Of a DNA stretch of 64,000 bases, positions 12,201-24,800 are shown in pieces (the stretch's first letter is position 1; every line of letters begins with the position of its first letter). The stretch spans positions 3,343,001-3,407,000 of the forward strand of contig JAQGEQ010000192.1 in the NCBI GenBank assembly GCA_034620365.1. Reading direction: 5' to 3'. The notes under the pieces were generated by a model. The model saw only the letters and a program-made list of their open reading frames with translations. It did not search any database and was not told where the DNA came from. This DNA comes from Pegea sp. RAD2-039. Taxonomy: Eukaryota; Chordata; Thaliacea; Salpida; Salpidae. The position numbers were made by a program, and so were the translations under genes.

Positions 12201-13029
12201 CTTGAAATCAATCTTGAATTAGGTCTTTTTGAATGGATGAAATGGTGTCATGGTTAGTTAAAAAGATATCAGTTTTCTATCAAACTAACATTTAATATGT
12301 TTGATACATGGAAATTACATGAGCTTTTACTTGATGAAATCTTTTTACAATTTCTCTGATTTTTTCCGCAGGTATATTACCAAAATTCGTTGAATGGGAA
12401 TCTTTAACAAACTTTGGTATCAATGTTTCTAAGACTTATAAATCTCTTTTTAAGTCCAGCGATCTAAAGAGTGATGAACGCAGTGACAAGTATTTTCAGC
12501 GTTCCTTCAAGCTTATGAGTCATTTATTAAAGCAAACCACAGGTATTGCCTTTCTTTTTACTACCTGAAAATCGAAAACTATCCACTAATTCCACTGATG
12601 TTCAGGTGATATACTAATTGTTGGACATGCCGCTTCACTTGATGTTTTAACAAGACAAATACAAGGCTTTAACCCCCGACCAATGGCTGAGTTTGTCCGG
12701 TTTGTCACTAAGGTCAGTTCCTGAAAAAGTTCTACAAAAATAAAAAAAATTAGTTCAGGTTTTAGTCGTTGTAATCAAAACTGCTTTCTCTACCAATTAA
12801 ACTTGATATTTTGATGTTTACTTTTATAAACCAATAGAGAACAATATCAGTTTTGCTTTTCAATTTTTCAAATCTTCTTTTAATGCAGGTACCTTATTGT
12901 GCTTCTGTAGTGTTAGAGCAGTGTCCGGGCTCCAGTCTCACTTGCCAATTGATCAAACCTCCCTATTCAAGGCTCACCCACTCACCGAACCCTGTATTTG
13001 ACTGGCAACAACTCCTCAAGTCTTCCTGA
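9220..13029 (+). CDS. UBASH3: Ubiquitin-associated and SH3 domain protein (Sts/TULA phosphatase)
   Basis: Sixteen exons: 9220-9332, 9404-9457, 9565-9641, 10092-10201, 10261-10462, 10518-10690, 10740-10957, 11014-11128, 11209-11331, 11517-11658, 11713-11822, 11936-12041, 12181-12252, 12372-12542, 12606-12712 and 12889-13029; 677 residues (human paralogues about 650-660). Domains in order: UBA (V-L-S-S-M-G-F-P), a 2H phosphoesterase-like domain with both H-x-T motifs (F-P-H-I-T-L-C and L-H-V-T-L-A-Y), SH3 (G-D-F-I-Y-V ... T-G-C-S-G-N-F-P) and a C-terminal histidine phosphatase domain. The family dephosphorylates tyrosine kinases of the Syk/ZAP-70 and receptor classes. In the phosphatase domain the nucleophile His422 lies in R-H-A-E-R rather than the usual R-H-G-E-R, and the second histidine is His603 (G-H-A-A-S). 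The 55-nt intron 10463-10517 can be read through in another frame, so it is easily missed. Not paralogue-specific. Confidence 0.96.
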
Positions 13030-16000
13030 TACCTTTTCCAACTTATGATTTCATTAAATTTTCATTTTCTTATATCATTTTTAAGTTTGAAAAGTTTAGC
13101 TTCGCTGTAATTTGTCGGTTGATTTTTGTTTTCTTAAAATTTATGTAAATTAATCGATTTTTAAATTATAATTTTGTATTTTTTACAAAATCCCGACATT
13201 TCTGGCTTACATCAAGTTTGGTTGTTCTTTTGCTTGAAATTGTAGATGATATCAGCACATCATTTACCTATCCAGACAAACTTTGTGCATTAATTTTCTT
13301 TTCTTTGTACACTTTTTATCCATTGTGAATCAACCACTGTAGTATTTAATCAGTTTTTTGTGATCCTTAATCAGGTTTACTTTTTATTATTTAATCAGGT
13401 TGTTATTTTTAGTGTTTGAGTTTATGTCGTTCGTATTTTGTTGTTATTTTATATATTCTAAACAATATTTGCCATATTTATTTTCGCTTTTCTGTCTTAT
13501 GCAATTTGTAACTTGAGTAGTATAAAAAGTTTAACTTTTTTACTGATTTATTCAAGAGTTTCTCATTCATAGTATCAACTTTTTCTGGAAATATAAAGTG
13601 ATTTACGAAGATAATTTGCAAAAATATAAGATTTTCAATAAAAGTTATCTAAATAATTAAGACTTTAAACAAACGACTCACAATGAGATTCTATCACACC
13701 AGATAAGTAAAAAGCTCCATGTGAGCTGAGATCTCTCAGAGATGCTGAAGATAAACAGACAGCAAAAAGGTTCGAGATTTTTATTGAAATTATTTTGTGG
13801 AAATAAGCTAAATAATATGTTAAAAGTATTTATTATTTTATATATATAAAAAGTTAATAGATGTATATGTTTAGTTATCAAAATTAATTTTAATGAAAAC
13901 TTTATGTTGAGGCATCAATTGATATTGAATGATTTCTTTTTTAGTTTCTAAAATATTATGAGCATATGAAAGTTGATATTTAAATTGTATGACTTGATGA
14001 TTTTGAAACACTTAAATTGATTAAGGACCATGCGATGACTAAACATACTTTCTAACATCCTTAATAGTTTTGAGTCAAATCATTAATAAGTTTAATAATG
14101 CTGAATTTCAAAATAAATTCAATCTGCTAGTTCAAACATAATTTGTTATTAATCAAATTTGCAAAAAATAAATAGTTTCATAATCTGGTTTAAAACTGCA
14201 TTGAGCTGTAGGTGCCAAAAAGAACTTTTTCTAATTTGTCTGGCTTATTTAATCTTAGAGGCTATTTTCTTATTTCTTCTTTGAGTCATGAAAAAAGAAA
14301 ATATTAAGTCTCAATTATCTTGTAAAACTTTTCGGGGTATGCTTGATAAAAATATTATTATTTCACTTGGTGAAACTTAGTCAAAACTAACATATACAAT
14401 AGTAGTTTAATGTGTTATTTAACTAAAACTTTATTCAATTACAAATTCGGAAATTTTATTTTTTGAGCTTTTTGAGTTTTTTTTTATTATTAATTAAAAA
14501 TTATTATTTAATTATTAAGCTACCAATTAATCTTAGGTGAGTTTACACTTAAAACAGGTGAGTTTTACTATCTAGGTTAGTAATTTGTGATGTTTCGAGT
14601 AGAACCATCTTTAAATACCCAGTGGAATAATTGTAAATAAATTAAGTTCATTTAATAGGTTGGGCTGGTAAGACAAATTTACTGGTCACAGGAATATTTC
14701 TCTTGCAAAATCATTGGGTATTTGAATATATTTCAAGAATTGTATGACTGTCAAATAAGTGCATGCATTCTGCTTTTGATTTAGGAATTATCAAAAATTA
14801 TTTTCTTATATTTAAGCTAATAGAATTAAACAAATGTTTGTGACATAGTTTTAGACTATAAATAAATTCATTACTAAAGTTGAAAATATGGTTAATATGA
14901 TTTTCAGCAAAATAAAGTTTACTGTATTAAATTTGAGTGTAAAAAATTTAATGAAATCTTATGGACTTTTTAATCGAATCTCAAGGTCTACCTAAAAACA
15001 TTGTTTAGTCTGAGAACTCTTAGACTGAGAACAAAACCAATAATGAAACTAAATAAATACATTCTTTGTGTACTTAGGGGTTACTTATACACGGTATCTT
15101 TCCTAATTGTTTTATTTTTTACTTTATAAATATGAGAACACTAAAGAAACTTTATAACTTCAAACTATGATTAGAATATGCTGCATACAGCATACATTAG
15201 GGATTAATTTTTATAAAAGCTAAGAATTGTTATTTGCTAAATACTTCTTTAGTTAAACATTTTATTCAAAAATAAAATAAAAATTACAGAAGGATGTATA
15301 ATTAAAAAATAAAAATCCCCCACCATGAAAAAAGTTTTATACTAATTTTTTGTCAACTAACTTTTGCTCAAGTTTGTTTTGTTTGATCAAAACTACTAGA
15401 TAAATTTGTGATGCTAATTTAATATCGAATGGAATTAAATCAACTAGATACATGTTAGATAGTTTGAACCAAAAAACTTATTTTTAATGTCAAAATTAAA
15501 TACTTTAAGGCATTATAAGACGCCTTAATTAAATTTTTGTTGAAAAAAAAGCTTATTTTTAAGGTTTTCTAAAAGTAAGTTAAGTTATATGAAAAATAAC
15601 TATGAATAGATAGTAAATATATATTTGAAGATAACTTTTAATCTTATAATATTTTATTTTCAATTTCTAAAATAATGCAAAATTTGAAAACTATTTAGAA
15701 AGCTGTTTTCTATTAAAATGACTTAATAACTTTTTTTATAATAAAAATAATTTGCATATTTTTGGTGGTTTTTATATCAAAACTTTGATTATTAGCATTT
15801 TTCTATTGATAATCTTATATTAGTTGAAAATATTTACTTTTTATTGAATTTTTGCTGAATAATTTTAATCTCTTACTAGAATAAATTTCATGAAATAATT
15901 TTAACCAAAATATTTCAATCATACTAAACTTAAAATAACTAAAAGTTTCTTATTGTTTATAATTAATATAAACTCCTATTATAATCAATATCATTAATTT

Positions 16001-16046
16001 TTTTTGTTATTACAGAATAATTTTTATTAGTACTTTTTATTTCAAA
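13030..16046. other. Intergenic region, about 3 kb
   Basis: The 3-prime UTR of UBASH3 must lie at its start. The rest is AT-rich with many homopolymer runs and no coding pattern, RNA gene or repeat family that I recognise. Confidence 0.6.
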
Positions 16047-18849
16047 ATGGCTTCTCAAGACTTTACTTTAGAATCAAACCTTTCAAAATCTTTATTAAGC
16101 TGTAAAGAGGAATCTAATTTTATTGATTATCTAAAAATATATTGTTCTAAGGTTTGACTTTTTTGGTTTATAAAATACTTAGATTTGAATTTTTGAAAAC
16201 TTGAACTTTTAATAATTATATTTCTGTAATAAATATTTCATAGATTATACTTTTTATATTTTAAATCAAATTAATCTTTAAATTCATACAAATATACATT
16301 TTCAATTTATGATACTCATTCGTATGTATTAATTTTTATGTTTTTGATCTTTAGATAGAAGATGCTTCATATGCTGCTATTAATACAAACCTTAGAAAAG
16401 TATGTTAAAAATTACAAACTTTTAAATAAAGACTTTGAATAAAAAACTTTTTGTAAATCTTTTATATTGTAGAAAGTTTGTCTTTTTCTGAAAGATCAGA
16501 TTAGTGAATCTAAAAATGGAAAATTGATATATGAAGTTCTCAAGTTGATTCTCAAGTTTACTAGAAATACTGATCTAATTAATGTGTATAACAACGAATT
16601 TGTTTGTATTTTGCAAAAATTAGCTGCTACCAATGGTAGGTTGCATACATATTTTACTATTTTATTTTTGTTAAAAATATTTTAACCAGCTCTTGACAAA
16701 ACAATTTTTTTAGAATTTCAAAACTATTTGGTCAATATGTTTGCTTGGAAATGCCTCTCGAATATTATTTATATCTCTAAGGGTTCAAAGGTAATTATAA
16801 ATATTTCAAAACTGTAAATAACAAACTCCTTTACCCTTTTTTTAGTTGAATAAGCTTTATAGATAAATAATATGAAGATTTTGTTATAAGCCAAATAAAT
16901 AAAATAAGATTTAGATGATTTAATGAAATTTTTTTGTTAGGAATTTGTGAGAGATAAAACATTCATAAAACAGTTAAAAGATCAAGCATTTGATGATGGA
17001 AAAAGTTTTGATGAAAAGATTTTATTGCTCAAAATTATTTATCTTGTCACAGCTATGAATAAGACTTCAAGAACTTATTTAACTGATGAATGTAACTTAA
17101 GAAGATTACTTATAGATCGTTTGAACAGTTGCTTTGTTGTTCAAGCCAACAGGTAAAGTTTTATTCATCTTTTATTTAGGATTACTTCAAAAAAACTTTC
17201 TTTTTCATTAGTAATACTTCTCAACTATCAGCTGAATCATGTACGATGGCATGTGAAGTCTTGAAAGTTGTTTTTACGGTAATGATGGATCTAAGACAAA
17301 GTAACATAAGAACAGAAGTAAGATGTTAAAATCAATTTCAAACAAGAATTATCATGAATAAAATACTGATTTTATTATTTCAAAAACATTAAGTAGAAAA
17401 TAAATGATATTTTATTTAACATGATTTACCAAATACTAATAATTTGCATATTAACATAGAACACTATAACGGAAATTGATGAATTAATTGAGCTTTGTAG
17501 GAAAGCTTTTCACTCAAAGACAGAAGATAATTTATCACAAAGAGAGCTTTATTGGTATTTTTATATTTACAATATTATTTTTTCAAGATGTAATGAGCTT
17601 ATACAAATTTTATGAATGAGTTGAATGAAATAAAGCAGCTCATTAAAGGTGAAATAAATGAGTAAAATTAAAATGAAAACTTTTGAATTATAGCTCTGCT
17701 GGAAACGCTGCTTACTGTATATCGATAAATGATTTTAAAATCGATTTGTTTTTGCCACCTATTTGTAGCACTAAAAATAAATTGATTGATGTCAGTGAAT
17801 CTCGCGATATTGTCCCAATTGTATCTTTAATGAAAATAATGGAAGCAGAAGTAATGCAGGTGAAGATTTAGATAAATTAGGAGGTCTTACTCAAGTTTAC
17901 TTTCTTTAAAAGTTTTTCTTTATTTTTTGTTTTAATAAATTTATGTTATGAAATATCAGAATTCCAACAGTAAAGACGTTGTGGTGCCAATATTTGCATT
18001 CTTTGCTCAACTATCTCGTTTAAATAGCGGAGTGAGGCGATATTTGAAACAGGTCATTATTTCACACAAATCAAAAGATATTTTTAACAATTTTTTCTTA
18101 ATTTTATTGAACAGCAAGTTTTACCTCCAAGAAAGAATTTTCGTGATAGACCAGAAGATGGTGAGAAGTTACCTCAGAAGTTGATCAAATTACTCACCAA
18201 TATCGACCTCTCGCTAAAACTTGCTGTTGCTGATTTCTTATTTGTTTTATGCAAAGAAAAAGGTTTAAAATAATTTCCATCATTTTGTTCAAAATCAATT
18301 TCTCAAAAAGTTTTCTGTAATTTCCTAACATTTTAATCTTTTTCTATATTAATTTAGTGGACAAGTTTGTCAAATACACTGGTTATGGGAATGCTGCTGG
18401 TTTGTTGGCATCGCGTGGGTTACTGTGTGGTGGTAGAGGTGATTATAATTACTCCTCAAGCGATTCTGACAGCGATACTGAGGAATACAAAGCAGTAGCA
18501 AAAGAGTAAGTGGTAGCAGGTAGAAGACAAGTGTTCAAAACAAGCTTGTTTGTTGTAGTATTGATCCAGTAACTGGACATATACCCCAACCAGCAAAATC
18601 TGATCCGATGAAAGGTATGAGCGACGAACAAAAAGAATATTTGGCCGTTAAACTTGCAAATGAGATCTCTAAGCTGTCAAGGTGATTTTGTTTATATTTC
18701 TACGATTGAAACAATTGATCTATCATTGTTTTAGTGATTCACCTCTTCAACCTATGTGTGTAAGTGATGATGGCAAGTTGGTTACTATGAGAGAAAAGTT
18801 TCATCACATGAAAACTGAATCTGAGGAATCTTCATCTGATGAATTGTGA
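16047..18849 (+). CDS. RIC8: Synembryn RIC-8, chaperone and exchange factor for G-alpha subunits
   Basis: Thirteen exons: 16047-16151, 16355-16399, 16473-16635, 16714-16790, 16941-17152, 17212-17317, 17460-17554, 17694-17859, 17960-18052, 18115-18262, 18358-18505, 18559-18681 and 18735-18849, giving 531 residues (human RIC8A about 530). RIC8 folds nascent G-alpha subunits and promotes nucleotide exchange on them in the cytosol. The best family match is the C-terminal armadillo part: V-L-P-P-R with R-P-E-D-G downstream, [10 protein letters not shown], and [18 protein letters not shown]. An acidic Ser/Asp cluster follows (S-S-S-D-S-D-S-D-T), matching the phosphoregulated CK2-type sites of the family, then the D-P-x-T-G and M-S-D-E-Q-K-E motifs. 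The tail ends in another acidic serine run. One gene; RIC8A/B paralogy cannot be assigned. Confidence 0.95.
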
Positions 18850-19181
18850 AATTCCATTTACTATTTGAATTTATTGTCGAGATTAGTTAGAATATTGTTG
18901 CATTAAAAAGGCTGTCATTAACTTGCCGTGTACTTCTGTATTTACTTGTATTTGTTCTCAAGTCAATTTCATCTTGTGCATCTTTTAGTTCATGTATTTA
19001 GTTCAATTATCAAATCTTCTTGTAATTTATTTCAATGTTCTAAATTTTAATAGTTTTTATCAAAAAAGTTATTTTTAATGTTTCATCATTGATTGTTTTA
19101 ATGAAGTCATTTCTGTTTTTTATAATAATGCTGATGAATTTGATTTTTCTTCATCAAACCATTTATTTATCACAAGACTTG

Positions 19182-19199
19182 AATAAATCATCTAATAAA
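19182..19199 (+). terminator. Probable poly(A) signals of RIC8
   Basis: Two AATAAA hexamers (19182-19187 and 19194-19199) lie about 340 nt after the RIC8 stop codon and before the convergent SF3B5 gene. Confidence 0.5.
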
Positions 19200-19443
19200 G
19201 TATCTTCCAAGCATTTGTAGCAAAAATAGAAACATAAACAACTGCAACGATTACATCAATTTTCTGCAAAACTAAATATCGTTTTAAGAATGACGGTGTT
19301 TGATAGAAGTTGTCTAAAAGGTCGATACAATGAGTGAATAAATCTGTTTCATGTTTTTATTAATTTCTTAATGCTACACCTGAGACAAAGCTAAATATTC
19401 TTCACATTTGATTCAATTGATCTTTTTATTAAAAGTAACAAAA

Positions 19444-19811
19444 TTAATCAATATTGGGTTTGTCAGGGGGTGGGCCACATGGTTGAAACATCTTCTCAAG
19501 CAAATTAAATCTCACTCTACTCTTGGACTCATTTTCAGCAATGGCAATGTAATTAAGCAAGTCATGATGCCCTGATAAAAAAAAGTTCAGATTATCTTAT
19601 ATTCATAGATAAAAATATTGTTAAAGACAAATTGTTGTCAAAACTTTTCATCAGTTTATTACAAAAGTTAAAACCTACCAATGAATGAGGCCAAGGAGTC
19701 ACGGTGCTGGTTTGATAACCATTCCCACTTAGTTGTATCTGAATGACCAGTTCCAACATACTTGGATTGGAGATGTTCCATTTGAGAAAATATATTATAA
19801 CGATCACCCAT
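19444..19811 (-). CDS. SF3B5: Splicing factor 3B subunit 5 (SF3b10)
   Basis: Two exons on the minus strand, 19679-19811 and 19444-19571, joined in phase to give exactly 86 residues, the length of human SF3B5. The whole sequence follows the family: M-G-D-R-Y-N-I start, L-Q-S-K-Y-V-G-T-G-H, T-T-K-W-E-W-L, N-Q-H-R-D-S, then H-D-L-L-N-Y, A-E-N-E-S-K-S-R-V-R-F-N-L and Q-P-C-G-P-P-P. SF3B5 is a small structural subunit of the SF3b complex in the U2 snRNP, packing against SF3B1 near branch-site recognition. The gene is convergent with RIC8, with about 600 nt between the two stop codons. It is too short and too split to stand out as an open frame. Confidence 0.97.
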
Positions 19812-20744
19812 AATGACAGGTTCTTAGTAGAATCTAACAAAAAATCTGTAAAAAGTTATCTTATATAAAAACGTTTGTTTAAAATTTTGTAACTATAAGA
19901 AATGATTTAATAAAAAAAAGAATTTATAAAAAGTTGGAGATAATAATTGATGTTCGAATATTTTTCTGAATAAAAATATTTAAATAATTTCATTGCAAAA
20001 GTAAACCATTTAATTAAAAAATAATTTAATAAACAGATCTATAAACATTTCTTTAATATAAAGTTATTACAAATAGTTTGGTTTATTTAGAAATTGCATA
20101 TAAACTTAAAAAATTCATCCTAAGAAAGGTTCTTTCAAATTAAATAAATTTTAAGATTTAAAACAAAATAATAAAAAAATGTTAAATAATTCATTAGTTG
20201 AAAAATAAATAACAAAAATGAGATAAAATAATATTAGCTAAAAGTTTATATTTAAATCAATAGATAAAATGCAATGAAATATTAAAATATATGATTTATA
20301 ATAATTATTATTAATGTATAATATTAATTGATTTTAGTAAAAGTATATGATAAGCATAATAATAACAACAAATAATTTACAAATCAACTTGGATCCATTT
20401 TGAGAAAAAAAAAACAAAGAAAGTTATTTTTATTTCAAAGATAGCTAATGACAGAAATGCATGCTTTAAAACTATATCTAAAATTCATACTTTTATCTAA
20501 AAAATCAGACAATCATAAAAAATTAGTAATTATAAGTGTGTGGCAAATGTAGAATGGATAATTAGATTGTATTTGAAAATGGTTGCAGAGAAGTGAACGA
20601 AACGAAGTTTAAAACAAGTCTGTAAACTTTTTTGGTGCTTTTTTAATATCGAAAATTTAATTTAAAAAAGATATAATATAATAAATAAGAAACTTATAAA
20701 GTAGATTTCATTATTGCTTTAATATATATATATTGAATTATTAT
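19812..20744. other. Intergenic, nothing recognised
   Basis: AT-rich sequence upstream of SF3B5 containing its presumed promoter. No coding pattern or repeat is recognised until the RTE fragment that follows. Confidence 0.55.
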
Positions 20745-20960
20745 TGGCAATCATGCAAGCGTGATATAAAATCACTCAACATCAATACCAGTAATTGGAA
20801 AGATATCGCAGCAAATTTCTCCTTATGGCGCTATCTACTCCACAAATAACTAAGGGATAGAGAAAACAAACTAACTTTGAAGAAGAGAAATTTAAAAGCT
20901 TTTCTGACGCACACTCAGCATGGCCGTACTCTGCCTAATCAGGCTGTTATTATGATCATT
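20745..20960 (+). mobile_element. RTE-type retrotransposon, 3-prime end fragment (copy D)
   Basis: Translation gives K-R-D-I-K-S-L-N-I-N-T-S-N-W-K-D-I-A-A followed by a degraded Trp-Arg segment and L-R-D-R-E-N-K-L-T-L-K. This is the C-terminal end of RTE reverse transcriptase ORFs (pattern RD.K.L.I....WED.AADR..WR). Related pieces occur at 38160-38390 (minus), 49740-50130 and 50770-51120. It is 5-prime truncated and inactive. Confidence 0.75.
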
Positions 20961-21871
20961 GATGACTGTATTTCTATCTGAATAATGAGTAAAGTAAATT
21001 TAGCAAAATTCAGATACACTACAATAAAAGAACTTTCTTTAATGAAATAAGGCTATTAGAAGCTTCAAAATGTTTTTATTTCATGGTATTTGGTCAACTT
21101 AATCAGAAAAAATGTATATTTTACAATTAAAAATTAAAAAGAGAACCAAAAGTATTCAGTGTAATGCAACAAAATACATGCCTGCAGATTGTTATTTGAA
21201 AGCAAAGAAGTTTGCGAAAACAACTTTAAGATCATTTCTACGTTTTCAAAGTAAATGTTTTTTGTTAATGTTAAATTGCTATTTGTTTCAGTTGTTTAGT
21301 GCAACAATTTTTTATACTACATAAATTTTACTTAATATTATATGAGATTCAGCTTATTATCCTATAGCAACAGTGATGCAAAATGATACTGGAATCCTTC
21401 TCGATTGTCTTTTCTGATAATTTCTCGATTTCTGAATAATTTTTATGGATAGTCATATACCTCAAGGTAAATAAATCTGTATGATTTTAAGGTAATTGTA
21501 AAAGGCTTTTATAAAAAGAACAAATTGTATACTTGTTGCTATAGCTACATGAAAAATAACAAATTTATGCGACCACGCTTGTTGTTGGGCTAAAAAAAGT
21601 TAAAAAAGTTTTGTTTTCTAAATTGAAGCAATAAAATGTTTTTATTTTTGCATCATTATTTTAGATTCATGCTAAAAAAGGCAAAACATGTAATAATGTT
21701 ATCAATCATGCATAAGCTCTTAGTATTTAAGATTTCTTAAAAGAATAATTTGTATGAAAAAAGATTTTAGATATAAGACTATCACCAATGTCATCAAAAA
21801 TGTTTTATTTTAAGACTTTTATTTGATTTTTCTAATTAAGTCAGTTTACCAGCTCTAAAAAAACTAAATAA
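20961..21871. other. Intergenic upstream of ANKMY1
   Basis: A 70-codon open frame at 21112-21324 has no recognisable similarity or splice context. The remainder is AT-rich sequence with no clear signals. Confidence 0.5.
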
Positions 21872-24800
21872 ATGTATGGACTTGAAAATCAATCATTTTT
21901 TGAAAATAAAAGTTTTTCACCATTGAAACTTAGTGCATCATCAACTTTTCAAATCAATGAAAAAGAAATACCTTATGATGTTGCAAAAAGACGAGCATTT
22001 GGAACATTTAAATGGTTTAGTGGTGAAGTTTATGAAGGAGAAATATCTAAAGGTAGAAGAAATGGATTTGGAAAACAAGTTTGGAAAGATGGATCTACTT
22101 ATGTGGGGAATTATGTTAATGATCTAAAGCATGGAAAAGGAAATATTACTTGGTACTCAGGGGAGGTTAAATCATAGTTTTATGTCTTAAATTTAGTTCT
22201 TTAATTTATTTTTATAAGTTGTCTAAAATATTTTAAGTTTGACTAATATTTCTGACACTTGTATTATTTATGGTTTACTTTTTTAGGAGTATGAAGGATA
22301 CTTTTATAAAGATAATCTTCATGGTAAAGGCTGTTATAAGTGGCCAGATGGAAGCAAATTTATAGGAAGCTTTTACAAGAATAAAAAAGAAGGATATGGA
22401 ACTTTTTTTTTTAACAATGGAAATAAGTTTGAAGGATTGTACAAACAAAATGAAAGATTTGGACCTGGTGTATTGCATTATAAAGATGAAGAAAATGTTA
22501 AAGATCTTGGCATTTGGCATCGCAAGAGACTTTTACGTGTTTGTGGTGCAATCAAAAATGTTTTTTCTATTAATAGACACCCCAATTACAGTAATCTCAT
22601 TGATGAAGACCTTTTTCAAGATGATAGTTTAAGTGCTATAGAAAATTATGATGAAATTGAATTTGATTTGTTTAAAATCAGTTTGAAATCTTCAAAAGAA
22701 TTGATTCAAGATGAAACTGTTATTTTACCTAATGGCATTGAGTCTTATTGTCGGGATTTTGATCATCTACCAACTTCAAAGCTACATAGAAAAGAATGGG
22801 ATGAAGCTTTCTCGTGTTCAGATGAAAGATCATTAGAAAATAAAAGTAATTATGTTGATCAAAGTTTAATCAACAAAACCCCATTATCAATCAAAATTCA
22901 TAATCATGTAAGTAATTAATTATTGTCAAACTTCATTTCTAAATTTATATAAAAGATTTTGTAAATTGATTATCAAAAATTATTTATTTTTTGTTGTTAT
23001 ACTTTTTTTATTTTTCCAAAAAAAATCATGTTAGATTCAGTCAAAAAGGCTTGAAGTTTAACTCACTAAATAGTTTTAATGTTCTATATTAAGATGAATC
23101 AACATCAAAACTTACCTTGGTCCTTTGATGCGAACCGATTGATGGTGAAGCAACGAGATGAATTTGAATCAATGCCAGGAAAACTTGAAACTGTATCACT
23201 TCAGCTAATTCAATCATCTAGTGAAGGTGACTACCAAACAGTCTTAGGCATTTTAAAATCTGGCTTGATTGATCCAAATGTAAGCGAAAAAAGTGGAAAT
23301 TTTGCTCTAATTCAAGCTGCAACAAATCTACATCAAAATATTGTTCATTTACTTCTGGATTTTGGTGCAAACGTAAATCAAGTAAGCTTTTAATTTGCAG
23401 ATATTTTTATAATAACAGGGTCGTTTTTAATTGCAAGATTTTTTTAACAGCTATAATCAATCTAAAAACTAACTTTAAAAACAATTATGTGTATTCTAAC
23501 AGTTAAATGACGAAGGAATGTCAACTCTGAATGCTTGTTTGATTTATTATTATCCTACTGATCATTTCAAGCCTAACAAAGCTCAGCAATATATCAAGAA
23601 TTACTATCAATTTCTTGAAAGAATTAATAATGATGATAATAATATCAAGAAAAAACAGGATAATCAATCAAAATTACCAGAAATAGAATCAGATTTAGAT
23701 TACTCAGAAGATGAAAAACCGTTTTCTAGTGAAAAAAGGTGTTTTATAAGTTTTAATCATGAACACGTTTAAAGATGTTTATAAGGCTTATAATACATTT
23801 GTAATTATCAAAGATATATTTTTCTATTATAAAACAGAATTCTGGAACATTACCGATTATATAAGATGGGAGAACTTTCAGAAACTACTGATTTAGAAGA
23901 AACAAATGATGAGGAAGATAATTTGAGATCAATTTCAAGAATGTCTGTAAACTCAAGTCTTCAAAACACTACAAAAGTATCAGGTAATTTTGATATATAT
24001 TTCTTTTAGCTTTATTGTTTTTCTTAGTTTGTTTTATGTAAAGTGAATATGATAAGGAATATGAACATTTTGTAAATTAGTATTTTTATGCATAATATTT
24101 ATGTAATTCGTAATTTTGATAATTAAGAAGTTCAAAGTTTGAGCAATTTTATAACTTTCTTGTAAATGTAAACGCGCCATTTCACAATATCTCTGAATGT
24201 CTTAACACGTGATCAAATTTATTTTTTAATTCATAGAGTGGAAATTTTTTGCTTCAACCGCAAACGTGGTGAAGTTAGAAAATAAAGTTACTGAGGAGCT
24301 AATCAACAAAACAGCTGAGATTCTAAGTCACAATGATCGCGCAGTTGATGGTTTAACATGTCGTGACACAGAAATAAAGAACAGAGGAACACTTAGAACA
24401 TTAGCTGTTTATAAATCTGAGTATGACTCTTTCTAATTTTCTAATAAGCTTAAAGACGTGTTCGACCGTAAGAGTTCGAATAAATAGTTGATCGTTCATC
24501 TGATTGTTAGATAAAACTTGATATATATTTTTTCATAGACGTATGAAAAGAAAAGCTATGATTGCAACTCTATTAGAAAGAGGTGCAAATCCAAATTCTA
24601 AATCTTTACCGTTCTACCCAATTTTTTTTGCTGTTAAATGTGGAGATTATGAGATTTTGAAGCTATTACTTGAAAGAGGTGCTTCACCTGAAGTTAAACT
24701 TTCAAAAAAAGTAATTTTTATATTCAATACACGACAATCATGTAATATATAATCTCTAATTTGTTTAGAAAGGTGGATTAACACCGCTCCATATTGCTTG